From Chitinophagaceae bacterium UBA7600 (GTDB lineage: Bacteria > Bacteroidota > Bacteroidia > Chitinophagales > Chitinophagaceae), in contig DLKC01000052.1 of assembly GCA_002478885.1 (NCBI GenBank), positions 1 through 64,000 on the forward strand: a stretch of 64,000 bases of DNA, in the 5' to 3' direction. Position 1 is the first letter of the stretch; each line of letters opens with the position of its first letter. The notes under the pieces are model-generated. The model worked only from the letters and a program-made list of their open reading frames with translations, was not told the DNA's origin and did not search any database. Of this stretch, positions 1 to 9,872 are shown piece after piece. Both the position numbers and the translations under genes were made by a program.

Positions 1-572
<572 letters not shown>

Positions 573-779
573 TTATTTAGAAGGATTAAAATTTTGGCGC
601 AAAGGTAAGGGAATACGTATTTCAAAATTTACAAGTTTTAAAGAATATCATTTGATAAAACGAGGTAAGCCAAGGGCACTGCCCGGTGGCGCCGGCGGGT
701 GCTGTATTTATTACAGCAATAATATAAAGGGCTAAGGAGTAATCGGTAATTTTATGTCTTTTGTAAGAACTTCGATGCT

Positions 780-2525
780 ATGAACAGACTATTGCCGGCC
801 ATCCTTGTATTGTTTGCCATGGAGCATGCCATTGCACAGCAGCAGACCTTTTGTAACCCGATCAACATTGACTATGGCTATACGCCTATTCCCAATTTCT
901 CGGAGCAGGGAAGACACCGTGCCACCGCCGACCCGGTGATCACGCTGTTTAAAGACGAATATTACCTGTTCTCGACCAACCAATGGGGTTACTGGCACAG
1001 CAGCGATATGCTGCACTGGACCTTTGTGCCGCGGAAGTTCCTGAAGCCTTATCACCATGTATATGATGAGCTGTGCGCACCTGCGGTATGCGCCATGGGT
1101 GATACGCTGCTGGTGATCGGTTCGACTTATACCCGGGACTTCCCGTTGTGGATGAGTAAAAATCCCACAAAAGACGACTGGAAAGAGGCTGTTGACTCTT
1201 TTAAAGCAGGGGCATGGGACCCGGCGCTGTTCGCGGATGATGATGGCAGGCTTTACATTTATTTCGGTTCGAGCAATACCTACCCTACCTATGGACAGGA
1301 GATAGACCGGAAAACCTTTCAACCTATCGGTGAAAGAAAAGAACTCCTACAACTGCATCCTGATATTCACGGGTGGGAGCGCTTTGGGGAAAATGGTGAC
1401 AATACCTTCCTGAGCCCTTTTATTGAAGGTTCAGAAATGGATAAGCATAACGGCAAATATTACCTGCAATACGGCGCGCCGGGGACGGAGTTCAGCGGTT
1501 ATGGTGATGGGGTGTATGTTGGCGACCATCCATTGGGCCCTTTCACTTACCAGTCGCACAACCCGTTCTCTTACAAACCCGGTGGGTTTGCCCGGGGCGC
1601 AGGGCATGGCGCCAGCTTCCAGGATAAGTCGGGCAACTGGTGGCATGTGAGCACGATTGTGGTGAATACCAAAAACAATTTTGAACGGCGCATTGGCATA
1701 TGGCCGGCAGGCTTTGACGGCGACGGCATCCTTTACTGCAATACTGCATTCGGGGATTACCCTTTGTACCTGCCGGGGAAGGCATTAAACGGGTATCATA
1801 GCTCCTTTGCGGGGTGGATGCTGCTTAACTATAACAAGCCGGTGATGGTATCTTCCACGCTTGGCGGTTATACGGCCAACAATGCCGTTGATGAAAGCAT
1901 CAAGACCTACTGGAGCGCTGCCAGCGGCGATAAGGGGGAGTGGCTGCAGACCGATCTTGGCGCAACCAGCACGGTGAAAGCCATACAGGTGAACTATGCA
2001 GACCAGGATGTTGACAGCAGCTACCTTGGTAAGATCCCGGGTATTTACCATCAGTACATTATTTACTCATCGGAAGACGGTAAAAAATGGAAGGTGCTGG
2101 TGGATAAAAGCCAGAACAAAACGGATGTACCGCATGATTATATTGAGCTGGAGAAGCCTGTTGAAGCCCGCTATCTTAAAATGGAAAATATTCATATGCC
2201 TACGGGTAAGTTTGCGATCAGCGGCCTGCGTGTGTTTGGCAACGGCCATGGAGCGGTACCTGATACGGTAAAGCATTTTATCGGGCTGCGCGGTGACAGT
2301 GAGCGGAGGAATATCTGGTTTAAGTGGCAGACTGTTAATAACGCCACGGGCTATAATATCTATTTCGGGGAGGCGCCAGGTAAGTTGTATAACAGCGTGA
2401 TGGTTTACGGTAATAATGAATATTACCTGCATGCGCTCGAGAAGGACCGGGTATATTATTACCAGATAGAGGCTTTTAATGAGAATGGGGTGTCGCCGAG
2501 GACGGAGGTGCAGCGGGCGGAGTGA
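780..2525 (+). CDS. Secreted glycoside hydrolase family 43 protein with discoidin-like and FN3 domains
   Basis: Residues 1-19 form a signal peptide ending in AIA-QQ. Residues about 45-330 match a five-bladed GH43 domain: ADPV (Asp51, candidate base), GAWDPALF (Asp147, candidate pKa modulator) and FIEGSE (Glu217, candidate acid). Residues about 355-490 resemble an F5/8C (CBM32-like) sugar-binding domain (NAVDESIKTYWSA, GEWLQTDLG), and about 500-580 a fibronectin type III domain. GH43 enzymes hydrolyse arabinan, xylan or related side chains; the exact substrate cannot be told from sequence alone. The protein is probably periplasmic or extracellular. It stands alone: no SusC/SusD pair is next to it. 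Its 3' side runs straight into a repeat cluster. Confidence 0.9.
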   Translation: MNRLLPAILVLFAMEHAIAQQQTFCNPINIDYGYTPIPNFSEQGRHRATADPVITLFKDEYYLFSTNQWGYWHSSDMLHWTFVPRKFLKPYHHVYDELCAPAVCAMGDTLLVIGSTYTRDFPLWMSKNPTKDDWKEAVDSFKAGAWDPALFADDDGRLYIYFGSSNTYPTYGQEIDRKTFQPIGERKELLQLHPDIHGWERFGENGDNTFLSPFIEGSEMDKHNGKYYLQYGAPGTEFSGYGDGVYVGDHPLGPFTYQSHNPFSYKPGGFARGAGHGASFQDKSGNWWHVSTIVVNTKNNFERRIGIWPAGFDGDGILYCNTAFGDYPLYLPGKALNGYHSSFAGWMLLNYNKPVMVSSTLGGYTANNAVDESIKTYWSAASGDKGEWLQTDLGATSTVKAIQVNYADQDVDSSYLGKIPGIYHQYIIYSSEDGKKWKVLVDKSQNKTDVPHDYIELEKPVEARYLKMENIHMPTGKFAISGLRVFGNGHGAVPDTVKHFIGLRGDSERRNIWFKWQTVNNATGYNIYFGEAPGKLYNSVMVYGNNEYYLHALEKDRVYYYQIEAFNENGVSPRTEVQRAE

Positions 2526-2849
2526 GGGGGCGTGAATGGGGAATGGGGAAGGAAACAAGTGATACGGGAAGGAATCTTCTCTATTGTTGATGGAGGAAGT
2601 GCATGTGTTTTTGAAGTAGTCGTTCAGGGGTTTGTTTTGTCACTTTCTTTGTCTTGAAACAAAGAAAGTAACCCTGCTTAATTTCCCGTTGACGCATCAA
2701 CAGTTATTGCGAGACACAGGCACACGAAGGAAAGATGCTTCCTTCGTCAGCATGACAAGTTGAAGAATAAACTTGGGCTGAATATAGAATTTCAGCTTAT
2801 TAAGCACCCTTGGCTTCACCCTGGTGGTTGGTGTCCTCACTGGCCACCG

Positions 2850-4620
2850 GATTGCAATAGTGCAGGTATGCCTGGTTTACACAAGGGCCATTCCGGGATT
2901 TGTTTTGTCACTTTCGTTGTCTTGAAACAAAAAAGTAACCCTGCTTAATTTTCCATTGACGTATCAATAGTTATTCAAGGCAAGGCACACGAGGGAGGGA
3001 TGCTTCCTTCGTCAGCATGACAAGCTGAAGAATAAACTTGGGCTGCATATAAAATTTCAGCTTATACACCCTGGGCTTTACTCTAGTGGTTGGTGTCCTC
3101 ACCGACCACCGGATTGCAATATTGCAGGTATGCCTGGTTTACACACGGGCCATTCCGGGATTTGCTTTGTCACTTTCTTTGTCTTGAAACAAAGAAAGTA
3201 GCCAAAGAAAGTTCAAGCGAAACCCGACTGCTCCGCACGTTTTCGCTTGCCAGCGCCACACCTCACGATCTTTTCAAACTTAGTGCTTGCAAAGCGACCT
3301 GGTCTTTTTCGTTATTTAAAATGCGGGTATGACTCGATTAAGTAAGGTCGTTTTAGGGATTTGGTTGTTACTTTCTTTATCTTGAAACATAGAAAGTAAC
3401 CCTGCTTAATTTCCCGTTGACGCATCAACAGTTATTGCGAGACACAGGCACACGAAGGAAAGATGCTTCCTTCGTCAGCATGACAAGCTGAAGGATAAAC
3501 TTCGGCTGAATATAGAATTTCAGCTTATAAAGCTACCTGGGCTTCAGTGTGGTGGTTGATGTGCTCACCGACCACAGGATTGCAATAGTGCAGGTATGCC
3601 TGGTTTACACACGGGCCATTCCGGGATTTGGTTTGTCACTTTCTTTGTCTTGAAACAAAGAAAGGCAACCGGAATGGGAGGTTGCGTACAAGAAAATTGC
3701 GAACGTGTCAAACCATTCTTCTATTTTATTCGGAGTGCTTCTGTTTTGACTGGGGTCATTCCGGGATTTGGTTTGTCACTTTCTTTGTCTTGAAACAAAG
3801 AAAGTAACCCCCGCCTGTCAGGGGCAGTCGGGCAAGAAAGAAAGTTCAAGCGAAACCCGACTGCTCCGCACGTTTTCGCTTGCCAGCGCCACACCTCACG
3901 ATCTTTTCAAACTTAGGGCTTGCAAAGCGACCTGGTCTTTTTCGTTATTTAAAATGCGGGTATGACTCGATTAAGTAAGGTCGTTTTAGGAATTTGTTTT
4001 GTCACTTTCTTTGTCTTGAAACAAAGAAAGTAACCCAAGAAAGTTCAAGCGAAACCCGACTGCTCCGCACGTTTTCGCTTGCCGGCGCCACACCTCACGA
4101 TCTTTTCAAACTTAGTGCTTGCAAAGCGACCTGATCTTTTTCGTTATTTAAAATGCGGGTATGACTCGATTAAGTAAGGTCGTTTTAGGAATTTGTTTTG
4201 TCACTTTCTTTGTCTTGAAACAAAGAAAGTAACCCCCGCCTGCCAAGGGCAATAATTACGAACGTAACAAACTAATATTTTTTGTTGTTGATGGAGCAGG
4301 TATGCCTGGTTTACCCAAGGGCCATTCCGGGATTTGCTTTGTCACTTTCTTTGCCTTGAAACAAAGAAAGGCAACCGTAATGGGAGGTTGCGGACAAGAA
4401 AATTGCGAACGTGTCAAACCATTCTTCTATTTTATTCGGAGTGCTTCTGTTTTGACTGGGGTCATTCCGGGATTTGGTTTGCCACTTTCTTTGTCTTGAA
4501 ACAAAGAGAGGTAACCGTAATGGGAGGTTGCGTACAAGAAAATTAAGTACGTGTCAAACCATTCTTCTATTTTATTCGGAGTGCATCTGTTTTGACTGGG
4601 CCATTCCGGGATTTGCTTTG
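2850..4620. repeat. Repeat modules C (about 105 bp, 3 copies) and D (about 55 bp, 4 copies)
   Basis: Module C (TGGGAGGTTGCG ... CAAACCATTCTTCTATTT ... CTGTTTTGACTGGG) is at about 3671-3777, 4378-4483 and 4517-4620. Module D (TGCAGGTATGCCTGGTTTAC followed by GGGCCATTCCGGGATTTG) is at about 2850-2905, 3111-3170, 3580-3633 and 4285-4337. Modules C and D both end in the same CATTCCGGGATTTG boundary just before the hairpin, so the hairpin is the shared joint of the mosaic. Confidence 0.87.
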
Positions 4621-4805
4621 TCACTTTCTTTGTCTTGAAACAAAGAAAGTAACCAAAGAAATTACGAACGACGCTGATATTTTTTTAAAGGTGTTCGTGA
4701 TCCGCGAAGCGGATTCAAGCGAAACCCGAACCCTGCCTGACTGCGTCACGCAGGCAGGGCTCCTGCGCGTTTTCGCTTGCCAACGCCGCACATTGCGGTC
4801 ATTAA
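3208..4805. repeat. Repeat module B (about 150 bp), three close copies and one diverged
   Basis: Module B begins GTTCAAGCGAAACCCGACTG and contains GCACGTTTTCGCTTGCC, ATCTTTTCAAACTTAG and TATGACTCGATTAAGTAAGG. Close copies are at about 3208-3357, 3841-3990 and 4040-4189. A diverged, shortened copy is at about 4713-4805, where the centre carries a CCTGCCTGACTGCG / CGCAGGCAGG inverted repeat instead. The three close copies are nearly identical, pointing to recent duplication or gene conversion. Confidence 0.9.
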
Positions 4806-5346
4806 CATGATTTGGGTAAACGGGTTGTTTGGGATAGGCAATAGTGAATGGGGGGTGAGTTTGAGTTGTATTATTTGCAAGTATTGCCACTTTCTTTGTC
4901 TTGAAACAAAGAAAGTAACCCTGCTTAATTTCCCATTGACGCATGAATAGTTATTCAAGGCAAGGCACACGAGGGATGGATGCTTCCTTCGTCAGCATGA
5001 CAAGCTGAAGCATAAACGCTGGCTGAACATACAATTTCAGCTTAAAAACACCCTGGGCTTGTCATGCCGAGGTACGAGGCATCTTTTCGTCTCCGCAAAG
5101 TCTCCTTAAAGGGACACTGCTGCATTCGCCACTGGCGCGGGTATCCTGACGGGTGACTGGTCGGACAATATTTTGGCCTATGCAAAGCGTTCGCTACGCG
5201 TAACTCTGTGAGAACTAAAGGCCAACAAAGCTGTTTAAGTGATAGAAAGTTTCAAACAGATGCACATCGCCAATATCAACGAGGATACTGGCAGCAGTTA
5301 ACGGCGCTAATATTTATCCTGACCTGTAATTAAAAGTGCACTCGTC

Positions 5347-5454
5347 CAACAAAAGTTTGCCACAAGACTGGCGGACGGGATAATCCCGAAACTGCGGGAT
5401 ACTACTATCAGCCAATATAGGGTTTAGGCGAATTCTATTTGGCCTTTAGTTGTT
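5347..5454. repeat. Diverged intergenic repeat, copy 1 (partner at 9644-9746)
   Basis: The segment shares ordered blocks with 9644-9746: CAACAAAAG(G)TTTGCCA, ACTACTATCrGC, ATAyGGGyTTrrGCGAAT and CTATTTrGyyTTTAGTTGTT. Between the blocks the two copies differ. Copy 1 also contains a CGGGATAATCCCG palindrome. It is unrelated to the hairpin cluster on its left and ends about 70 bp from the neighbouring gene. Confidence 0.7.
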
Positions 5455-5522
5455 TACGGCGTGCCAGATGTTTTCACTTGTCGCGTATTTCGTCTCCGGA
5501 TAGTTATGAAAATGAAATTGCT

Positions 5523-6851
5523 TTAGTTGCTATTGGCCCATTTCATAAAACCGATTTTCCCGTTATGAGAAAATGGTATTATATAAATATCCTTATCAAT
5601 CCTTATCGTACCGGAGATTAAATATTCGTTGTGCGGGTCGACCAGCAGATTGCTTTCTTCTATAGGGTTTTTAGAAATTCTAAACCACTTGATACCATTC
5701 ATCTTATGAGGGAATTGCTGATTACAAAACATATCTATACTGCCATCCTGGGTAGAATAGAAAGCACCATAAGGAAAAATTTCTGAACCCATGGAAAGCA
5801 GGCTGATCAGCGTGTCATGCAACAGGTTCATTGACTCATCAAGTTGGGTCACCCGCAGGAGCCTGGTTTGATATATATCATACGATCCACGGTATACTCC
5901 TGCAGATTTCGAATAATAAAAAGTTTCAGGAAATGCACCAACGCTAATTAAAAAAAGCTGCCTGTTCACCATGAAGATCTCTTGCGGGTTGAATAGTGCC
6001 TTAACCGTAGCATCAGGCAAATTTGATTTGATATATTTAACAGCTCCCGGCAATTCATTAAGATTTGAATCCAGCTTCACTAAAAAAATGGCGTTAGAAG
6101 AATCTTTGGCTTCAGCAGTTCGTTTTTGGGATGCACATACCCATACTATTCCATTGCTATCCGGGATGATTTTCGGAAAATGATAATTGAATTTCGAGGA
6201 GCGGTACCTGATAACCATTGGCGCTATTGTATCACGCGGATAATGCTGTTTGCGAATGATCATTTCAGTCTGATCAATATCGAGGAGTTTGTGGAATACG
6301 GATTGCGTTTCCTCCAGATCACCGTCCTGATTTACCGGCCTTGTTGTAACTGTGTACGTCCAATTTGCTCGCCCGATTACTGCACTGTCAAATGAAGTAT
6401 AATTACCGGCAACTGTTTTGTTTGTAAAACTACCCGGGTGAATTGCAGAATCTATAATCGATCCATTTTCGTCCATTTTTAAAACCTGCTGCTTTATCAA
6501 TACCCCTGAATCATAAAAATCGATCGTGGCAAAATAATACGTGCCGATTGGGGTAAAATTTATTTTCACAGCATGCGCATTGGATTCATCTATCATCAGC
6601 GCCTTTTCATCAATCACCTTCATTTGATCTGACAGAATAATGATGTCAATGGCGATTTTCTCTTTTCCCACCCGGATGCCCGACTGAGTGGTTTTCCAGA
6701 TATGATAATTGTTGCCCACCTTGCCGGCTATATAATAAAATGCAGCATGTTTATGATCGAAGAGTTGCGAATAAAGTATAAGTTGAGCAAAACCGGTGGC
6801 TGAGCAACAGGATATGATTATTACGAGGACGAAGGTTTTTTTAAAAGTCAT
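5523..6851 (-). CDS. Secreted protein of unknown function
   Basis: The 442-residue protein begins with a clear signal peptide (MTFKKTFVLVIIISCCSATG, cleavage near FAQ), so it is exported. I do not recognise a family. The rest is rich in beta-strand-like segments with recurring pieces such as FLISVGAFPE and GTIRIDKDIYIIPF, which would fit a beta-propeller or similar repeat fold, but no diagnostic motif is visible. It is transcribed convergently toward the repeat cluster and its 5' side faces a 424-bp gap. Function unknown. Confidence 0.75.
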   Translation of the reverse strand: MTFKKTFVLVIIISCCSATGFAQLILYSQLFDHKHAAFYYIAGKVGNNYHIWKTTQSGIRVGKEKIAIDIIILSDQMKVIDEKALMIDESNAHAVKINFTPIGTYYFATIDFYDSGVLIKQQVLKMDENGSIIDSAIHPGSFTNKTVAGNYTSFDSAVIGRANWTYTVTTRPVNQDGDLEETQSVFHKLLDIDQTEMIIRKQHYPRDTIAPMVIRYRSSKFNYHFPKIIPDSNGIVWVCASQKRTAEAKDSSNAIFLVKLDSNLNELPGAVKYIKSNLPDATVKALFNPQEIFMVNRQLFLISVGAFPETFYYSKSAGVYRGSYDIYQTRLLRVTQLDESMNLLHDTLISLLSMGSEIFPYGAFYSTQDGSIDMFCNQQFPHKMNGIKWFRISKNPIEESNLLVDPHNEYLISGTIRIDKDIYIIPFSHNGKIGFMKWANSN

Positions 6852-7275
6852 TTTTAAAATTAGATTATTTTTTAACGGCAGTTAATGTATTGTAATTCCC
6901 GGCATTGAAGACATGCTTCGCTGCAATCCTTTTATTGAAGCCCATCGGATGGGAATGAAAAAAAGCTGCTCCAAAAGAGTAGCCCGAAATCCATAAAAGG
7001 TGAACTTGTTAACCAGCATATGAGCTTTATTTTACCGACTTGCAAATACTCTTGAGTCTAACTTAACTAACAACAATAAAAACATACAACATTAAAGTGC
7101 ATCGCTTCAACTTTAGCCTGGGCAGGACTTTTGCTAATCAGCCTTAATATCTTAACTTCATCTTCAGCATCGCATTTGGCCCTGACGTAATAGGCCTGGC
7201 ATCTTCGAATTCCCCAATTTCAGTAATGCTTTTTCGTAAGTGTTAATGCTATTACGAAACACTATAAAAAAAACA
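6852..7275. other. Intergenic stretch without recognised content
   Basis: The gap separates two divergently transcribed genes and should hold both promoters. It is AT-rich near 7060-7100. I found no gene, no strong hairpin and no perfect TAnnTTTG box here. Confidence 0.5.
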
Positions 7276-7749
7276 ATGAAAAATGTAATTGAAAAAATGC
7301 TTGATTCCTACGAAAAAGGCGGCATCAGCAGACGGGATTTTGTTCAGTCATTAGCAGTTATTGCTGCTGCCCCATCGGTGTTAGCAGTATCTGCTCAACC
7401 CAGTTTCGAGGGAAAAACGCTTAATCATGCTACGATCTATGTTTCCGATGTGGCTAAATCAAAAGCTTTCTACCAGAAACTTTTGGGCTTAAAGGTGAGG
7501 AACGAGGATAAAGACTATTGTAACCTTGACCTTGGAAACAGCTTCTTAAGTATTAATAAAGATGAGCGTTCATCCGGCATAGATCATTTCTGCATTGGCA
7601 TAGCATCTTTTGATGCAGCATCGGTATTCGAAAAGTTGAAAAAGGAATTCCCTTCTGCTAATCCTACCATAGAAAATGAGGACCAAGTATACCTACGTGA
7701 TCCCGACAATATCAGGTTCCAATTAAGTGCAAAAGATTACAGCGGCTGA
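7276..7749 (+). CDS. VOC-family (glyoxalase/bleomycin-resistance fold) protein with Tat-like leader
   Basis: The ATG at 7276 (MKNVIEKMLDSYEKGG) is preferred over an in-frame start 36 bases upstream because an A-rich leader precedes it. Residues 18-42 (SRRDFVQSLAVIAAAPSV) form a twin-arginine-type leader, suggesting export of a folded, perhaps metal-loaded protein. Residues 47-155 are a VOC domain: LNHATIYVSDVAKSKAFYQK (His52), DHFCIGI (His104) and RDPDNIRFQL. The position usually taken by the third metal ligand, Glu, is Gln here, so a canonical glyoxalase reaction is not assured. VOC proteins include glyoxalases, dioxygenases and binding proteins. The gene stands alone. Confidence 0.85.
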   Translation: MKNVIEKMLDSYEKGGISRRDFVQSLAVIAAAPSVLAVSAQPSFEGKTLNHATIYVSDVAKSKAFYQKLLGLKVRNEDKDYCNLDLGNSFLSINKDERSSGIDHFCIGIASFDAASVFEKLKKEFPSANPTIENEDQVYLRDPDNIRFQLSAKDYSG

Positions 7750-8174
7750 CAAATACAATAATTCCTATTCTTGTAAGCATCATTCTACTGTGCTCTTCAA
7801 ACCAAATGCTCGGAATTATTTGTAAGCCGACCGTTCTTATTGGGCGTCTCTTTGATTGACTATAGCGTAAATTAAAATGCTTCGTTCATTATCTGGCGAC
7901 TCAAACAGTAAGTATATCTTCTATTGTGTTGGCAGAAGCACCACCGCAAACATCCGGGAATGGCGGAAGAACAATCGGCAGTAAAAATCATTATTCAACT
8001 TCAGTTGCCAGGGTGACGCAACGCCATCAGCTACAAAATGTATCTTCAACAGCAAATAAAAATTAACACCGGTAAGGGCTGGTTGGAATGCTACTATCCA
8101 CAGTTCACCAGGCCGTGCCCGTTGTATGGTATACATTAATACACTTTGTAATATTGCTAAAAGGAATTAAGAAT
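7750..8174. other. Intergenic stretch without recognised content
   Basis: No convincing gene is present. The only promoter hint is ACACTTTG near 8140, which is one base away from the TAnnTTTG form and about 35 bp before the next start codon. Confidence 0.4.
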
Positions 8175-9620
8175 ATGACTATGTATAAAACTTCATTAGC
8201 TTTCATTTTTGCTTCTTTTTTATCAACCATTGCTTTTGCACAAATAAAATTCAGTGACGAAACAAAAAAGTACATTGACTATAATGACAGTATCATTGTA
8301 TTTAAAAATGCTTTACTGATTGATGGCAAAGGCAATGCTGCAAGGCCACATCAAACAATCATAATCAGTAATGGCAAAATTGATTGGGTAGGTGATGATG
8401 CAAAAGCAATTATCCCTAAAATTGCGAACATCGTTGACTTAAATGGCAAGGCGATAATGCCAGGGTTGGTAATGCTGCATGAACACATGTATATATCTGC
8501 ACATTCCCTTGAACCAAGGTATCTTAATTTAAAACAATTGCCTTTTACTTTCCCACGCCTCTATCTTGCAGCGGGTGCCACTACGATAAGAACTGCGGGT
8601 AATGTTGAACCCTATTCAGACATGAACATAAAAAGGGACATCGATGCAGGAAAAATTCCAGGACCTGCTATCGAAGTAACAGCACCTTATCTCGATGGGA
8701 ATGGTTCTATCTTTCCTCAAATGAATGAGTTAAAAAAGCCAGAAGATGCCACTGCTTTTGTAAATTATTGGGCAGACCAAGGATTTACGTCTTTTAAAGG
8801 TTATATGGCTATAGAAAAACCTACTTTAAAAGCTGCTATTGATGCAGTACATAAAAGGCATTTAAAGATTACTGCTCATTTATGTTCGGTAACTTACAGA
8901 GAAGCTGCGGAGATGGGGATTGACCAATTGGAGCATGGCTTTATTGTAAGCTCCGATTTTGCAAAAGATAAAAAAGAGAATGAATGTCCGCCAAATGCAC
9001 TCAAATCTTTTGGCAATATGGATATTAGAAATGACAGCGTTAAAAACTTAATACAGTTCTTAATTGATAAAAAAGTAATTATCAATTCAACACCTGCTGT
9101 GTTTGAAGGGTATACTACAACACAACCTGCCCCTTCTCCGGAATTGTTAAGCTATTTTTCTCCTGACAGCAGGGATTTTTATTTAAAATTATTTGCCAGG
9201 GTTAAATCGGCAAAAGCACCAACGGATTATGATAAAGCATTTGCCAATAATGCAAAAATGGAAAAGATGTTTTACGACATGGGTGGGCTGCTTACAGTAG
9301 GCACTGACCCAACTGGTAATGGGGGCACCATCGCAGGCTTTGGAAATTGGAGAGCCATAGAGTTATTGGTAGAAGCGGATGGGTTTACCCCATTGGAGGC
9401 AATAAAAATTGCAACCCAAAATGGTTCAGTTGCATTAGGCTTTGATAAAACTATTGGCACAATTGAAGCAGGCAAATCGGCTGATCTTTTAATAATAGAT
9501 GGTGACCCTTCAAGGAACATCAGTGATATACGCAGAGTGGTTTTTGTTTTTAAAAATGGAGTTGGTTACAACTCAAAGAAATTATTTGAATCCGTAAAAG
9601 GGAAAGTTGGATTTAATTAG
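8175..9620 (+). CDS. Secreted amidohydrolase-family (imidazolonepropionase-like) metal hydrolase
   Basis: The start at 8175 gives MTMYKTSLAFIFASFLSTIA-FAQ, a clean signal peptide; an upstream in-frame start would add an unlikely leader. The 481-residue protein shows every ligand of a binuclear amidohydrolase site: HEH (His102, His104), the candidate carboxylated lysine in SFKGY (Lys208), ITAHLC (His235), LEHGF (His254) and GTDPTG (Asp378). The small beta-sandwich composite domain is formed by residues 38-98 and 430-480 (GKSADLLIIDGDPS). The family cleaves amide or related bonds in cyclic ureas, dipeptides or xenobiotics; the substrate is not evident. Probably periplasmic. It follows the VOC gene by 425 bp and is its own unit. 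Confidence 0.9.
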   Translation: MTMYKTSLAFIFASFLSTIAFAQIKFSDETKKYIDYNDSIIVFKNALLIDGKGNAARPHQTIIISNGKIDWVGDDAKAIIPKIANIVDLNGKAIMPGLVMLHEHMYISAHSLEPRYLNLKQLPFTFPRLYLAAGATTIRTAGNVEPYSDMNIKRDIDAGKIPGPAIEVTAPYLDGNGSIFPQMNELKKPEDATAFVNYWADQGFTSFKGYMAIEKPTLKAAIDAVHKRHLKITAHLCSVTYREAAEMGIDQLEHGFIVSSDFAKDKKENECPPNALKSFGNMDIRNDSVKNLIQFLIDKKVIINSTPAVFEGYTTTQPAPSPELLSYFSPDSRDFYLKLFARVKSAKAPTDYDKAFANNAKMEKMFYDMGGLLTVGTDPTGNGGTIAGFGNWRAIELLVEADGFTPLEAIKIATQNGSVALGFDKTIGTIEAGKSADLLIIDGDPSRNISDIRRVVFVFKNGVGYNSKKLFESVKGKVGFN

Positions 9621-9643
9621 TACATGGCAACTTGTGCAGCAGG

Positions 9644-9746
9644 CAACAAAAGGTTTGCCAGCAGGGTGGTGGGATGAAAAATAAGCCGTTTCACTACTAT
9701 CGGCTGATATCGGGCTTGAGCGAATGCTATTTAGTTTTTAGTTGTT
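9644..9746. repeat. Diverged intergenic repeat, copy 2 (partner at 5347-5454)
   Basis: The blocks described for 5347-5454 recur here in the same order and orientation, with different sequence in between. It lies in the 252-bp gap before the DMP19-type gene. Confidence 0.65.
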
Positions 9747-9872
9747 AATTTCAACATCAGTAGTTATAATCAGCTTCTGTTGCCGAGGGTACGCAGCAAC
9801 TATTCCGGGCCTGCAGCCACCGCCGAACGATGGTTGCAGGCAATCTGACATCTTCCTAAACTTTAGACCATT

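Larger units (their letters stand above)
2642..4916. repeat. Twelve copies of an 11-bp inverted repeat (ACTTTCTTTGT-cttgaa-ACAAAGAAAGT)
   Basis: The hairpin has 11-bp arms and a 6-nt loop CTTGAA. Copies lie at 2642-2669, 2910-2936 (degenerate), 3172-3199, 3370-3397 (two mismatches), 3638-3664, 3778-3805, 4004-4031, 4203-4230, 4344-4370, 4484-4510, 4623-4650 and 4889-4916. Most are preceded by TTTGTC and followed by AACC. The spacing is irregular (about 110 to 270 bp), so this is not a simple tandem array. All copies have the same orientation on the plus strand, as shown by the fixed loop CTTGAA. Confidence 0.93.
2670..5060. repeat. Repeat module A (about 140 bp), four copies
   Basis: Module A follows the hairpin directly. 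It starts AACCCTGCTTAATTT and contains GATGCTTCCTTCGTCAGCA, TGACAAGCTGAAG and AATTTCAGCTTA. Copies lie at about 2670-2805, 2936-3075, 3397-3540 and 4916-5060. They differ by scattered substitutions; for example TTGCGAGACACAGG in copies 1 and 3 is replaced by TTCAAGGCAAGG in copies 2 and 4, which gives two sub-lineages. Confidence 0.88.
2526..5346. repeat. Mosaic repeat cluster of hairpins and 100-150 bp modules
   Basis: This 2.8 kb stretch has no convincing gene. It is built from a short hairpin repeated twelve times, with at least four longer modules placed between hairpins in varying order. The open frames inside are repeated translations of the same modules, such as the residues VTFFVLKQRK, and are not credible genes. 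The segment from about 5060 to 5346 has a single-copy look apart from a GTCATGCCGAGG motif at 5058-5071 and an inverted TTGGCCT/AGGCCAA pair near 5176 and 5222. No transposase gene is present. Confidence 0.9.

Noticed and set aside
2642..4916. CRISPR array
   Set aside because: Spacing between hairpins is irregular and the sequence between them is itself repeated; no cas genes are present.
2760..4970. Many short open frames of 60-107 codons in the repeat cluster
   Set aside because: They translate repeated DNA (for example CHFLCLETKK) in several frames and both strands; the same peptide recurs because the DNA repeats.
5057..5346. Possible tRNA or small RNA after the repeat cluster
   Set aside because: No cloverleaf with a GTTCGA-type T-loop and no promoter-hairpin-T-run combination was found.
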